Shown: in pieces, positions 1 through 8,455 of the stretch
Position numbering within the stretch: position 1 is the stretch's first letter
Layout of the letters: every line of letters begins with the position of its first letter
Source of the DNA: JAJPKK01 sp963781195
GTDB taxonomy: Bacteria; Pseudomonadota; Alphaproteobacteria; Rhizobiales; Xanthobacteraceae
Direction of reading: 5' to 3'
Assembly: GCA_963781195.1 (NCBI GenBank)
Contig: CAWAEZ010000014.1
Span: 1 to 64,000 of the forward strand
DNA length: 64,000 nucleotides
Notes under the pieces: model-generated
The model's database searches: none
What the model was told of the DNA's origin: nothing
What the model saw: only the letters and a program-made list of their open reading frames with translations
Position numbers and translations under genes: made by a program

Positions 1-30
1 GATACTGCAGACATGCCTCGGCCTGCCTGA

Positions 31-180
31 AAGCCTATTACCACCGCGTCCGAACAGCTTGAAGCGTTGCTGGGCTATCCTTGGCCATTCCACGGCCGGC
101 CACCGAAGCATGACCTCTCCACCTGGACCGTCACCGACGACTGGCCGGGCCATGTGCCTTTCGCAGCGTGTCGGGCCTGA
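31..180 (+). pseudogene. Short gene remnant, unidentified
   Basis: An open stretch between stops at 28-30 and 178-180 reads like real protein: it contains GYPWPFHGRPPKHDLSTW followed by TVTDDWPGHVPF and then ends abruptly. No start codon or downstream continuation is seen, so it is probably a truncated fragment of an accessory gene. I recognise no family with certainty. The rest of 1-265 shows nothing else convincing. It lies in the same degraded accessory patch as the ArdC remnant downstream. Confidence 0.3.
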
Positions 181-265
181 CCCCCGCGTCTTTAAAATCC
201 GCGCCGGCGCGTGTCTTTTCAAGCACAAAGCCGCATCGCCAACGCACCTGCAATTCAGAAGGTCA

Positions 266-1021
266 TTACCCAAAAAAACGCTCAATTTCAGCGCGAAACT
301 GCGGCAGTCGCTTTTCGTACATGATCGTCCGTTGGCTTATTCGTTGCTCGAGCTGTTCTAGTCTCCACTTCCAATGTGCGAAACCGTCCTTGGTTTCGGT
401 TAGCTTGGACGGCTGGCTCGGTACCTGACCATCTCCAGCCTTACGTTCGATACTTGCACGGGCCATCGCCCAGGTACGCAACTGTCCGTAGATGAGCACG
501 ATTTCATCTTGGACCAGATTATCAGCATCGGCGAACTTCTTTTGTATTCCCTCCTTTAACGAGGCACCGCCGGCTGACGGATTTGCGAGCTTCTTTAGCA
601 GCGTGCCAGTGTCATTCTCCACCTCACTGTAATCCTTTGGTGATAAACCACCTGGCAAAAAACCATCAAGGTTCAGCAATATGAATACACCTTCGTCCGG
701 CGAGAGCTGAAGCACCTCCCTGAGGTGCCCAAGCGTGGCCGACAGCCGCTTTAGCGAACCGAGGTCTCTTTCCATACGATCCTCTTCTCTGCTCATCAAG
801 TTTACGCGTAGCTGACGAAGGACGTTTCTCGTCGCTACCGCCAACCCAATTCCAGCGGCGGACAAACCGATAAGCGCCCCAGCCAGTCCCTGATAGGTCT
901 TCAGCCAAGGTTCGTCAGCGATGGGCGGGGCCAAAAACCCGCCAAAAACAAATCCCAGCATCATCCCAATCATCATACAGGCGATAGACAGGACGCCGAC
1001 GTTCCACTTACCCAGGTCCAT
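266..1021 (-). CDS. Membrane-anchored protein of unknown function, 251 aa
   Basis: The start is ATG at 1021. Two hydrophobic helices open the protein: about residues 9-31 (Met/Gly-rich) and about 46-66 (a Gly/Ala-rich segment). The remaining 180 or so residues are charged, with an RxEDRMERDL-type stretch predicted helical, so a cytoplasmic helical or coiled-coil domain behind a two-helix anchor is the likely topology. No family was recognised. Base composition is lower in GC than the core genes to the right, in keeping with transfer. It is oriented away from the Mrr-like nuclease at 1573, 550 bases distant, so the two do not share a transcript. A role in defence is possible from context only. 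Confidence 0.65.
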   Translation of the reverse strand: MDLGKWNVGVLSIACMMIGMMLGFVFGGFLAPPIADEPWLKTYQGLAGALIGLSAAGIGLAVATRNVLRQLRVNLMSREEDRMERDLGSLKRLSATLGHLREVLQLSPDEGVFILLNLDGFLPGGLSPKDYSEVENDTGTLLKKLANPSAGGASLKEGIQKKFADADNLVQDEIVLIYGQLRTWAMARASIERKAGDGQVPSQPSKLTETKDGFAHWKWRLEQLEQRISQRTIMYEKRLPQFRAEIERFFG

Positions 1022-1572
1022 TGCAGCCCCGCGCGCTCAATGCGATGCCTCGACGGCTTTCCATTGAGGGCCTGTTGCCGTCCAGCACCCTCCAGGCCGA
1101 GAGTTTATCCTCTCGTCTGGGTAGCGTGAATTTCACATCCCTGCGAGCCGTCGCGGAGACCGACCTAATTACTTTGGGGGGCGATGTTGGCGGCCAGTCG
1201 AGGCGCGGGAGCGGGCTTTGGTGTCCCGTGCATCAAGACCATCAAAACTTCCGGCAATCGCTGATCTCACCCTGAGTGATTGGCTCGATTGCTGCGGGTG
1301 CGGCGCCGACTGCGAAGCTGCGCCGCAGCGGCGCTAAGCTTGCGGTGAAGTACCATGTTAGCTCGGCGGTTCACGGCACTGCAAGGCGCCTGACCACTCC
1401 CACGGACGCGCACACTCCAATGACGGCATTGCGGACCGTCAATCCCGCTTAACTAAGCGGTCGCTTATTGATATGCCCTTCCCGATGGAATGGGGAAGTC
1501 GCTCTCGCGGTCAATCGGCACATTCTGATCAAGGGACGATTGCGATGACATGTTACTCCGTGAGGTGGAGGT
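1022..1572. other. Intergenic stretch without a recognisable gene
   Basis: The 551 bases between the membrane protein and the endonuclease hold only short frames with no protein-like character. The last 60 bases should carry the endonuclease promoter, and the GA-rich stretch just before 1573 (GTGGAGGT) can serve as ribosome binding site. I see no tRNA, repeat or hairpin of note. Confidence 0.5.
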
Positions 1573-2616
1573 ATGAAGCATCTTTGGTTGGTTCGCCTTG
1601 GGAAGCACGGCGAACAGGAGGCGCACGCGCTCGAAACGAGTGAACTTGTCCTTGGCTTCCGCGTCGGCGATCTCAGGTCCGCCCATGACCGCGACGCTGT
1701 CCTGAAGGTCGTGGAGCGGGCATATCCGGATGAAAAGCATAAGACCCAGCTCAACTTTGCTGCCCAGCTCAACCAGTTCAGCAACACCATTCAAAAGGGC
1801 GATCTTGTAGTGGTGCCGCTCAAAACGCAGAACACTATTGCCATAGGCGAGGTAACTGGATCGTGCACTTCGACAACCGACGGATACCCGATGCGGCCTG
1901 TGCGCTGGCTAAAACCGAGTGTGCCGCGCGATGTGTTTCGACAGGACCTTCTCTACAGCTTTGGCGCGTTCATGACCGTCTGCGAGATTAGTCGCAACGA
2001 TGCCCTTCCTCGTGTCGAGGCAGTTCTCAAGACTGGGCGCGACCCGGGCTATGAGGCTGGCGCTCTATCTCAACCGAGAGCCCCTGCATCCGCGGGCGCC
2101 CCTACCGCGGAAGATGCAGAGGTTGATCTCGAAAGCATCGCGCGTGATCAAATCGAGCGGCGTGTCGCTAGTGCGTTCACTGGGCACAATTTTACCCGGC
2201 TTGTCGCGGAAATCTTGAAAGCCCAGGGTTATGTCGTTAATGTCTCACCATCGGGTCCCGACCAAGGCATAGACATTGTCGCCGGTCGCGGCGGTCTTGG
2301 GTTTGAACCTCCGCGCCTTGTTGTTCAAGTTAAGTCTGGCAATATCATCGCCGATCAACCAACGCTCCAGGCTTTGATTGGCGCCGTTCAGGATACGCAT
2401 GCGGACCAAGGCTTGCTTGTCTGTTGGGGAGGCTTCAAGAAGCCCGTAGAGCAGCGGCGGAACGAGTTGTATTTCCGCATTCGCCTCTGGGGCAGGAAAG
2501 AAACACTCGACGCATTGTTCGAAGTTTACGACCGCCTCCCGGAAGCGTTTCGAGCCGAGTTGCCGTTGCGGCAAACTTGGATGCTCGTCCCGGAGGACGA
2601 GGAGGGAGCTGCATAG
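1573..2616 (+). CDS. Mrr-like restriction endonuclease with N-terminal sensor-like domain
   Basis: The C-terminal third has the PD-(D/E)xK nuclease pattern of Mrr-type enzymes: a helix (NFTRLVAEILKAQGY), then GPDQGIDIVAGRG with the acidic metal ligand near residue 234, then VVQVKSG with the catalytic lysine near residue 254. Such enzymes cut modified foreign DNA (type IV restriction). The first 130 residues form a separate domain (LVRLGKHGEQE... IQKGDLVVVPLKTQNTIAIGEV) of the kind placed before Mrr domains in many stand-alone nucleases, perhaps a modified-base or ligand reader. A Pro/Ala-rich linker near 170-180 joins the two. There is no methylase or helicase partner in view. ATG 1573 follows GTGGAGGT closely. 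It lies in the accessory patch beside the tRNA-Ser gene. Confidence 0.8.
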   Translation: MKHLWLVRLGKHGEQEAHALETSELVLGFRVGDLRSAHDRDAVLKVVERAYPDEKHKTQLNFAAQLNQFSNTIQKGDLVVVPLKTQNTIAIGEVTGSCTSTTDGYPMRPVRWLKPSVPRDVFRQDLLYSFGAFMTVCEISRNDALPRVEAVLKTGRDPGYEAGALSQPRAPASAGAPTAEDAEVDLESIARDQIERRVASAFTGHNFTRLVAEILKAQGYVVNVSPSGPDQGIDIVAGRGGLGFEPPRLVVQVKSGNIIADQPTLQALIGAVQDTHADQGLLVCWGGFKKPVEQRRNELYFRIRLWGRKETLDALFEVYDRLPEAFRAELPLRQTWMLVPEDEEGAA

Positions 2617-2963
2617 GCGTTCGTGACCCCCACCCTAGCCCGCTACACAAGACGCGGCCACAATCCCGCAGTTGCTAGGAAGGATGCGACGCCGACTGCG
2701 GGCTGACCGCTCTCTCTGCAAGGCTGCACTCCGGCGCGAACGTGGACCCCTTTCGAGTGGCGGTCGCGGCACCGTTACGGGATTTCCAGAAATTGACAGG
2801 CATGTTCTCAAACCACCCTGTCTGTGCGCGTGAAGGGTACCGTCTGTCCAGCGTGGGGGGAGGTTCGCGCTCTCCACTGCCGGCTTCATCAACGTCCGCT
2901 CACTGCATTTCGGCCCCGCATTCGTGTGGCCAACCGATGGCCCCGCTCAACAGCGAGGCCAAC
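2617..2963. other. Intergenic stretch, probable debris
   Basis: The 347 bases contain no convincing gene. A frame open from about 2742 runs without a stop into the ArdC start at 2964, but its translation is unlike any protein I know. I see no clear promoter or repeat. Confidence 0.4.
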
Positions 2964-3256
2964 ATGAAGCGCGATCTCTACGCGGAAGTGTCCGCGCGCG
3001 TCAGCAACCGTCGGCGCCAACACACCATGCAACGCGGTGACCAATCGCCCGTACTCAGGGTGCAACGTCGTGCTGCTGTGGATGGCGCAGAACGCCGGCT
3101 TCCGCTCTCCGCGTTACCTCACGTTCAAGCAGGCGCGCGCGAGGGCTGCTCAAAGCGGACACGCGGGCGTTCGTCACGGCATGCAGCAAGGCGCAAGCGG
3201 CGGCAGACTATCTGCGAGGCTTGGCGCTGCGCGACGCTTCTCCGGCAGCGGCGTGA
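2964..3256 (+). pseudogene. ardC: ArdC-family antirestriction protein, deleted and frameshifted remnant
   Basis: Three pieces of ArdC can be read in three frames. Frame 1 of the gene starts at ATG 2964 with MKRDLYAEVSARV, the classic ArdC beginning. A second frame (about 3004-3140) gives NRPYSGCNVVLLWMAQNAG then SPRYLTFKQA, the conserved core of the N-terminal ssDNA-binding domain. A third frame (3155-3256) gives DTRAFVTACSKAQAAADYL and then RGLA, the usual ArdC C-terminus, ending at TGA 3254. About 200 internal codons, including the whole metalloprotease domain, are missing. ArdC protects incoming plasmids from host restriction, so this marks a former plasmid or integrative element. No function is expected from the remnant. 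Confidence 0.75.
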
Positions 3257-3650
3257 GGCGGGAGATGCGAAATCCCACACCCAAGGAACCACTTCACGAT
3301 GTCGACTGGGTGAATGGAAGGGCCGTTGAGGTGTTCTACGTGGATCGAAGCTGGGCGCCGGCATTCGGCGGCGCGATTTGTTGGTATTGGTGGAGCGCGC
3401 CTCCCGCAAGGTGATGCTAACGGACCGTTCCCAACAAGCTACAGCGCGTACCGCGACGCGCTGACACGTTACATATGACGCCAAGCAGGCCGGCGGTGCA
3501 GACGCTCCGGCGGCCGTTACAGGATGATAGCCGCGCAAGGACGTTCGCTTTCGTCCGCGATGGTTCGGGCTGCGCTGCTAGGGCAGATGTTGGGGCAGGA
3601 TCGCTGCATCGCATAAAAAGCTTGTTATTACAATGGGTTGCCCGACGCCG
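3257..3650. other. Degraded accessory DNA before the tRNA gene
   Basis: No intact gene is present. Two neighbouring frames show protein-like fragments (GRAVEVFYVDRSWAPAFGG at about 3310-3370, then LLVLVERASRKVML at about 3378-3420), suggesting another frameshifted accessory gene downstream of the ArdC remnant. I could not place the family. The last 200 bases, towards the tRNA 3' end, hold nothing recognisable. Confidence 0.4.
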
Positions 3651-3740
3651 TGGCGGAGAGGGAGGGATTCGAACCCCCGATACGGTTGCCCGTATGCCGC
3701 ATTTCGAGTGCGGTGCATTCAACCACTCTGCCACCTCTCC
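3651..3740 (-). tRNA. tRNA-Ser (anticodon CGA)
   Basis: Read on the minus strand, the acceptor stem GGAGAGG pairs with CCTCTCC, followed by discriminator G and an encoded CCA (3651-3653). The anticodon arm is CCGCA-CTCGAAA-TGCGG with anticodon CGA, reading UCG serine codons. A long variable arm (ATACGGGCAACCGTAT) marks a class II tRNA, and the T loop is GGTTCGAATCC. Length is 90 nucleotides. Its 3' end faces the accessory patch at 1-3.65 kb. Confidence 0.97.
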
Positions 3741-4149
3741 GCAACCGGAACAGGGTTCCTCGTGTGGCGCGCGGAGTTGTAACGAAGGCCGCGGGGCGAG
3801 ACAAGGGTGGCGGCGAGGCAACCGGCACGGCGCGGGCGCCGCGGCCGCACCACCCGCGCGCGGCCTTCCGGGCAGCCGCCGGGGCTGCTGCCGCGGTCGA
3901 TGTCCGCTGCCCCAAGCCGTCGTGCGAGAGGGCAGCGACACGGGAGAACGCGTTCTGGGTCAGACGCTTGCTTGGGTCAGCCGTGTCCACGCACCCGCCG
4001 TCCCGCCGGTAGCGCGTCCCGCGAGGGACGCGAGCCTGCGACAACCGGGCTCCCGGCGGCCGCCCGGCGCGCTTGTCGCCCGTCCCGTTCGGGCCTAATT
4101 GGGGACGGGGGCGCGGACCTGCTCCTGCGATTGACATCAGGGAACTCCC
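3741..4149. other. Intergenic region between tRNA-Ser and the Sco1-like gene
   Basis: About 409 bases of GC-rich DNA. It must contain the tRNA promoter on the minus strand (just above 3740) and the promoter of the plus-strand Sco gene. Frames through it are low-complexity Arg/Pro/Ala translations with no protein character. I see no repeat or RNA gene. Confidence 0.5.
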
Positions 4150-4749
4150 ATGAGCGGACGCGTGCCCCGGCTCCTTCTCGTCCTCACCGCCTTCCTCGCC
4201 GGGCTCGGCGTGTGCTTCGGCGCCATCTTGTACTTCACCCGGCCCGGCGCGGCGCCGGCACTCCTGCAGGCGGCCGCCATCGGCGGGCCGTTCCGCCTCG
4301 TCGACCAGAACGGCGCGGCGGTCACCGACCAGGACCTCAAGGGCAAGACCTTTCTGGTGTTCTTCGGGTTCACCCATTGTCCTGACGTGTGCCCGACCAC
4401 GCTCTTTGAAATGTCGGAGATCCTGCGCAAGCTCGGCAGCGATGCCGACCGCACCGCCGTGCTGTTCGTCAGCGTCGATCCGGAGCGCGACACCCCGGCG
4501 AGCATGAAGGACTATCTCTCGAGCTTCGACCCCCACATTCGCGGCCTCACCGGCGATCCCGCTGCGCTCGCCGCGGTCGCCCGGGCCTACCGCGTCTATT
4601 ACAAGAAGGTGCCCCTCGACGGCGGCGACTACACCATGGACCACACCGCGATCGTCTATCTCATGGGCAAGGACGGCCACTTCATCAGCCCCTTCAACAT
4701 GAAGCGCACCGCCGACGTGGCCGCGGCCGATCTGCGCAAATATCTCTGA
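4150..4749 (+). CDS. SCO1/SenC family copper-binding protein
   Basis: This is a 199-residue membrane-tethered thioredoxin-fold protein that delivers copper to cytochrome c oxidase (the CuA site). It has one N-terminal transmembrane helix (about residues 5-28), then the domain opening with GPFRLVDQNGAAV. The copper ligands are present: Cys77 and Cys81 in FTHCPDVCPTTLFEM, and His165 in TMDHTAIVYLM. The SVDPERDTPASMKDYL segment is typical of the family. Length matches known Sco proteins. The gene stands alone, with no oxidase subunit in view. The next gene begins 50 bases downstream in the same direction. Translation from ATG 4150 keeps the helix positioned normally. Confidence 0.9.
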   Translation: MSGRVPRLLLVLTAFLAGLGVCFGAILYFTRPGAAPALLQAAAIGGPFRLVDQNGAAVTDQDLKGKTFLVFFGFTHCPDVCPTTLFEMSEILRKLGSDADRTAVLFVSVDPERDTPASMKDYLSSFDPHIRGLTGDPAALAAVARAYRVYYKKVPLDGGDYTMDHTAIVYLMGKDGHFISPFNMKRTADVAAADLRKYL

Positions 4750-4798
4750 CGTTCGGGGACGCCGTCCCGCCGGACAAATCGCTGCGAGGCCACCCCGG

Positions 4799-7166
4799 AT
4801 GAGCCGCAAAGAACGCCGCGCGGCAGCGAGCGCCGAGAGGGGTGGCGGCACGGGTGGCGGCATGCCGCCGTCCGGGCCCCCGGCCGCAGCCCTGTTCGCG
4901 GCGGCGCTGCATCACCACCGCAGCGGTGAACTCGGCGAGGCCGAACGGCTGTATCGCCAGGTGCTGACCCTCGAGCCGCGCCACGCGCCGGCGCTGCACT
5001 TTCTGGGCATCCTCCGGCATCAGGCGGGCAACAGCGCGGCTGCGATCGAACTCATCGGCGAGGCCATCGCCCGCGACGGCACGATCCCCGATTTTCACTA
5101 CAATCTCGGCGTGATCCTGGAGAGCCTCGGCCGGCGCGCGGAGGCTGTCGCCCGCTATCGTGCGGCGACGGCACTCAAGCCGGATCATTTCGGCGCAACC
5201 CTCAATCTCGGCAATGTCCTCCTCGCCGACGGCAGGCTCGAGGAAGCGGAACCCGCGTGCCGCCGCGCGGTCGCGCTCAATCCGCAGTCCGTCGAGGCCC
5301 GCTTCAACCTCGGTACCGCGCTCGCCCGGCAGCAGCGCTACGCCGAAGCGGCCGTGCCATTCTCCGAGGCCGTGCGCCTCAAGCCGGACTTCGCCGCCGC
5401 GCATGCGAGCCTCGGCGCGGCGCTGCTCGCCGCGCGCGACCATGAGGCCGCGGCGCGGCATCTGCGAAGCGCGCTCGCACGCGATTCGCGGCAACATCAG
5501 GTCGCGGTCAATCTCGGCCATGCCGAACTCGCGCTCGGCCGCGAGGCGGAGGCGCTCGAGGCCGCCCTCGCCGCTCTCGCCATCGAGGAGAGCCGGGAGG
5601 CCAAGGCCCTGTTCGGCCGCGCCGCCCGTCATGCCCGCCCGCGCGAGGACGCGCCGCGGTTTCGCGGCCTGATCGGGCGGGCGCTGGTGGAAGGGTGGGA
5701 CAAGCCGGAGCACCTCGCGCTTCCGGCCATCGCGCTCATCAAGATGAATCCGGTCGTGCGCGCGGCGCTGGACCGTCTCGCTGCGGCGGGGGCCTCGCCG
5801 CTGTCGCTCGCAGGGCTCGTCGGCGATGGTCTCGGCGCGCTGGCGAGCGACCGCGTGCTGGTGCCGCTGCTTCACGCGGTGCCCGTCGGCGATGCCGATA
5901 TCGAGCGGCTGCTCGCCGCGCTCCGGCGCGCCCTGCTCGACGCGGCCGCGGCCGCCGCGGCCCTGCCCGACGGCGGCCTCGAAATTCTGTGCGCGCTGGC
6001 ACGGCAGTGCTTCGTCACCGAATACGTCTACGGGTCGAGCGACGCGGAACGCGACACCGCGACGGCGTTGCGGGATCGCTTCGCCGCCGCGCTGGCCGCC
6101 GGTAAATCCCCGTCGCCGCAGTGGATTGCGACCACCGCCGCGTATTTTCCCTTGGGCTTCATTGCCGGCTCCGACCGGCTGCTGCAGCAGCCGTGGCCCG
6201 CTGCGGTCGCGGACTTGCTGACGCAGCAGGTCACCGAGCCCCGCGCCGAGCAGGCTCTGCGCGCCGAACTGCCGCGCCTCACCGCTATCGCGGACGCGGT
6301 GTCGATCGCGGTCAAGCAGCAGTACGAGGAGAACCCTTATCCACGCTGGATCAGTGCGGGGCCGCTCGGTCCCGCGGCCCCGATCGATGCTTATTTCGCA
6401 GCCAAGTTTCCGGCGGCGGGCTACCGGCCGCTCGGCACGGACGCGCCGTCCGTTCTGATCGCGGGCTGCGGCACCGGCCGCCACGCCATCGAGATCTCGC
6501 AGCGCTTCGCCGGCGCGGACGTGCTCGCCATCGATCTGAGCGCGGCGAGCCTCGGCTACGCGCTGCGCAAGACCCGCGAACTCGGCCTCGCCAACCTCCG
6601 CTACGGCGTCGCCGACATCCTCGCTCTCGCGCCGGAGGGCCGGAGCTTCGACGTGATCGAGGCGAGCGGCGTGCTTCATCACCTCGCCGATCCGCTCGCC
6701 GCGTGGCGGCGGCTGCTGTCGCTGCTGCGGCCGGGCGGCGTCATGAATGTCGGGCTCTATAGCGAGCTTGCGCGGGCCGACGTGGTGCGGGTGCGCCGCC
6801 TCGTCGCCGAGCGCGGCATTGCGGCGACGGCGGACGGCATTCGCGGCTGCCGACAGGAGCTGATGGCCGTGCCCGGCGAGCCGCTGCTGACGTCGCCGGA
6901 TTTCTACTCGCTCAGCGGCTGCCGCGACCTCCTGTTCCACGTCCAGGAAAGCCGCATGAACTCTTCCGCAGATTCAAGGCTTCATCGCCGAGGCCGGCCT
7001 CGTCTTCCTCGGCTTCGATGCGGACGGCGCGCTGCTGGAGCATTATGCCAGGGAGTTCCCGGCGGACGCCGCCCGCACCGACCTGGCGTCGTGGCACCGT
7101 TTCGAGCGCGCAAACCCGCACAGTTTCGCGGGGATGTATCAGTTCTGGGTCCAGAAGCCGGCGTAG
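4799..7166 (+). CDS. TPR-repeat protein with SAM-dependent methyltransferase domain (frameshifted)
   Basis: The N-terminal 300 or so residues are tetratricopeptide repeats (seven or so 34-residue units such as AERLYRQVLTLEPRHAPALH and FHYNLGVILESLGRRAEAV). After a linker comes a class I methyltransferase domain: motif I VLIAGCGTGRHAIEI, then DVLAIDLSAASLGYA and DVIEASGVLHHLADP. The substrate is unknown. At 6959-6960 the frame breaks: one extra A converts the expected RMTLPQIQGFIAEAGL reading into nonsense. Continuing in the shifted frame gives a sensible C-terminus (LVFLGFDADGALLEHYA ... MYQFWVQKPA) ending at TAG 7164. Corrected length is about 788 residues. As printed, the unshifted frame would run on to 8413 through the next gene. 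Confidence 0.8.
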
Positions 7167-7409
7167 CCCGGATGGCGCGGCGGAGGCCGGGCAGAGACTC
7201 CGCCTTGACACGGCCGTCGCCTCCTTTGCATGGGGTTGTTTTTCAAAAAGAGCCGAGCGAAGCGCTCCCTGCCGAAGATGGGCCTCCCGATCAGGAGCTG
7301 TCCGGTCCGGCGTTTTCATCTATAACCGGCAGTCCCGCCCGGCCCGCTGGTCCAACTTGTGCCGGAATCAGCCCTCAGGAGCGGGGATCGCTCCAATTTC
7401 GAGAACGCC

Positions 7410-8315
7410 ATGCGCCGACCCAGTGCCAAGTCCGATCACCTGCTCGCGGTAAGCTGGCTGGCCGCCGTCTGCGCGGTCGTCGGCGTGATCGGCCTCGATG
7501 GGACGACCTCGCCCGCCGCGGCGCAGGCCGGCGCCGCGCGCCAGGCCGCCCCGGCGGTGGTGCCCGGCTTCTGGGATCCGCGACGGCTTCCGGAGCGGCC
7601 CGACACCACCCGCATGAATGCCATTCGCTTCATGACCGAGGTCGACTATCCGCCGTTCAACTTCGCCGGCCCGGACGGCAATCCGGCGGGCTTCAACGTC
7701 GATCTCGCCCGCATGATCTGCGAGGAGCTCAAGGTCACCTGCACCATCCAGATGCGGCGCTTCGATACCCTGTTCGACAGCCTCAGTCAGAACCGCGGCG
7801 ACGCCGCCATCGCTTCGATCTCGGTCACCGAGGATGCCCGCCAGCGTGCCGATTTCACCGATCCGTATTACCGGCCGACCGCGCGCTTCGCCGCGCGCCG
7901 CGACAATCCGATCCTCGAGATCACCCCGGAAAAGCTCGAGGGCAAGAAGATCGCCGTGGTCGCCGGCTCGGCGCACGAGCAATACCTGCGCACCCTCTTC
8001 ACCGAGGCGGAGCTGCGCCTGTTCCCCGACTCCGACGCGGCGCGGGAAGCGCTGCGCCGCGGCGACGTCGACTTCCTGTTCGGCGACGGCTACGGGCTCT
8101 CGTTCTGGCTCAACGGCGCCACCTCCCAGGCGTGCTGCGTCTTCGTCGGCGGCCCGTTCGTCGAGGGCCGCTATTTCGGCGAGGGCATCGGCATCGCGGT
8201 CAAGCGCGGCAACGACCCGCTGCGGCTGGCGCTGAACTGGGCGCTCTACCGCATCTGGGAAAGCGGGCGGTTCACCGACCTGTGGCTGCGATACTTCCCG
8301 ATCAGCCCGTTCTGA
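7410..8315 (+). CDS. Transporter substrate-binding protein, family 3 (amino-acid type)
   Basis: This is a periplasmic binding protein of about 301 residues. Residues 1-40 make a signal peptide (LLAVSWLAAVCAVVGVIGL, with cleavage near SPAAAQA). The mature part carries the family-3 pattern: RFMTEVDYPPFNF, then GNPAGFNVDLARMICEEL, then a hinge segment ISVTEDARQRADFTDPYY. Relatives bind amino acids or small polar solutes for ABC uptake systems. No permease or ATPase is adjacent, so it is an orphan here and the ligand cannot be named. ATG 7410 is preferred over GTG 7359 because it puts the charged n-region directly before the hydrophobic core. Confidence 0.85.
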   Translation: MRRPSAKSDHLLAVSWLAAVCAVVGVIGLDGTTSPAAAQAGAARQAAPAVVPGFWDPRRLPERPDTTRMNAIRFMTEVDYPPFNFAGPDGNPAGFNVDLARMICEELKVTCTIQMRRFDTLFDSLSQNRGDAAIASISVTEDARQRADFTDPYYRPTARFAARRDNPILEITPEKLEGKKIAVVAGSAHEQYLRTLFTEAELRLFPDSDAAREALRRGDVDFLFGDGYGLSFWLNGATSQACCVFVGGPFVEGRYFGEGIGIAVKRGNDPLRLALNWALYRIWESGRFTDLWLRYFPISPF

Positions 8316-8455
8316 AGGCGGCCGGATGCGTTTCGGGTTGCATCGGGTCGCGCCGTCATGTCTTTAGTTTCGGTTCTGTCGTTTCGTTCTTGCCCGGCGG
8401 GTCCGCGACTTGAGCGGCCGCGCGCTGGCGCGGATGTCCGGGCCCGGAGTACGCG

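Noticed and set aside
3257..3420. A possible IS30-type transposase fragment (LLVLVERASRKVML)
   Set aside because: The resemblance to LVERxxRxVML is only about ten residues, with no flanking GHWEGD motif or inverted repeats, so it is listed only as unidentified debris.
3500..4750. A CRISPR array, or a selenocysteine/suppressor tRNA near 3651
   Set aside because: No regular repeats with spacers were seen anywhere in the window by eye. The tRNA is an ordinary class II serine tRNA with anticodon CGA.
4694..6940. A 748-codon minus-strand frame opposite the TPR-methyltransferase
   Set aside because: It is a typical high-GC antisense shadow: Arg/Glu/Ala-rich, without domains, and wholly over a recognised gene.
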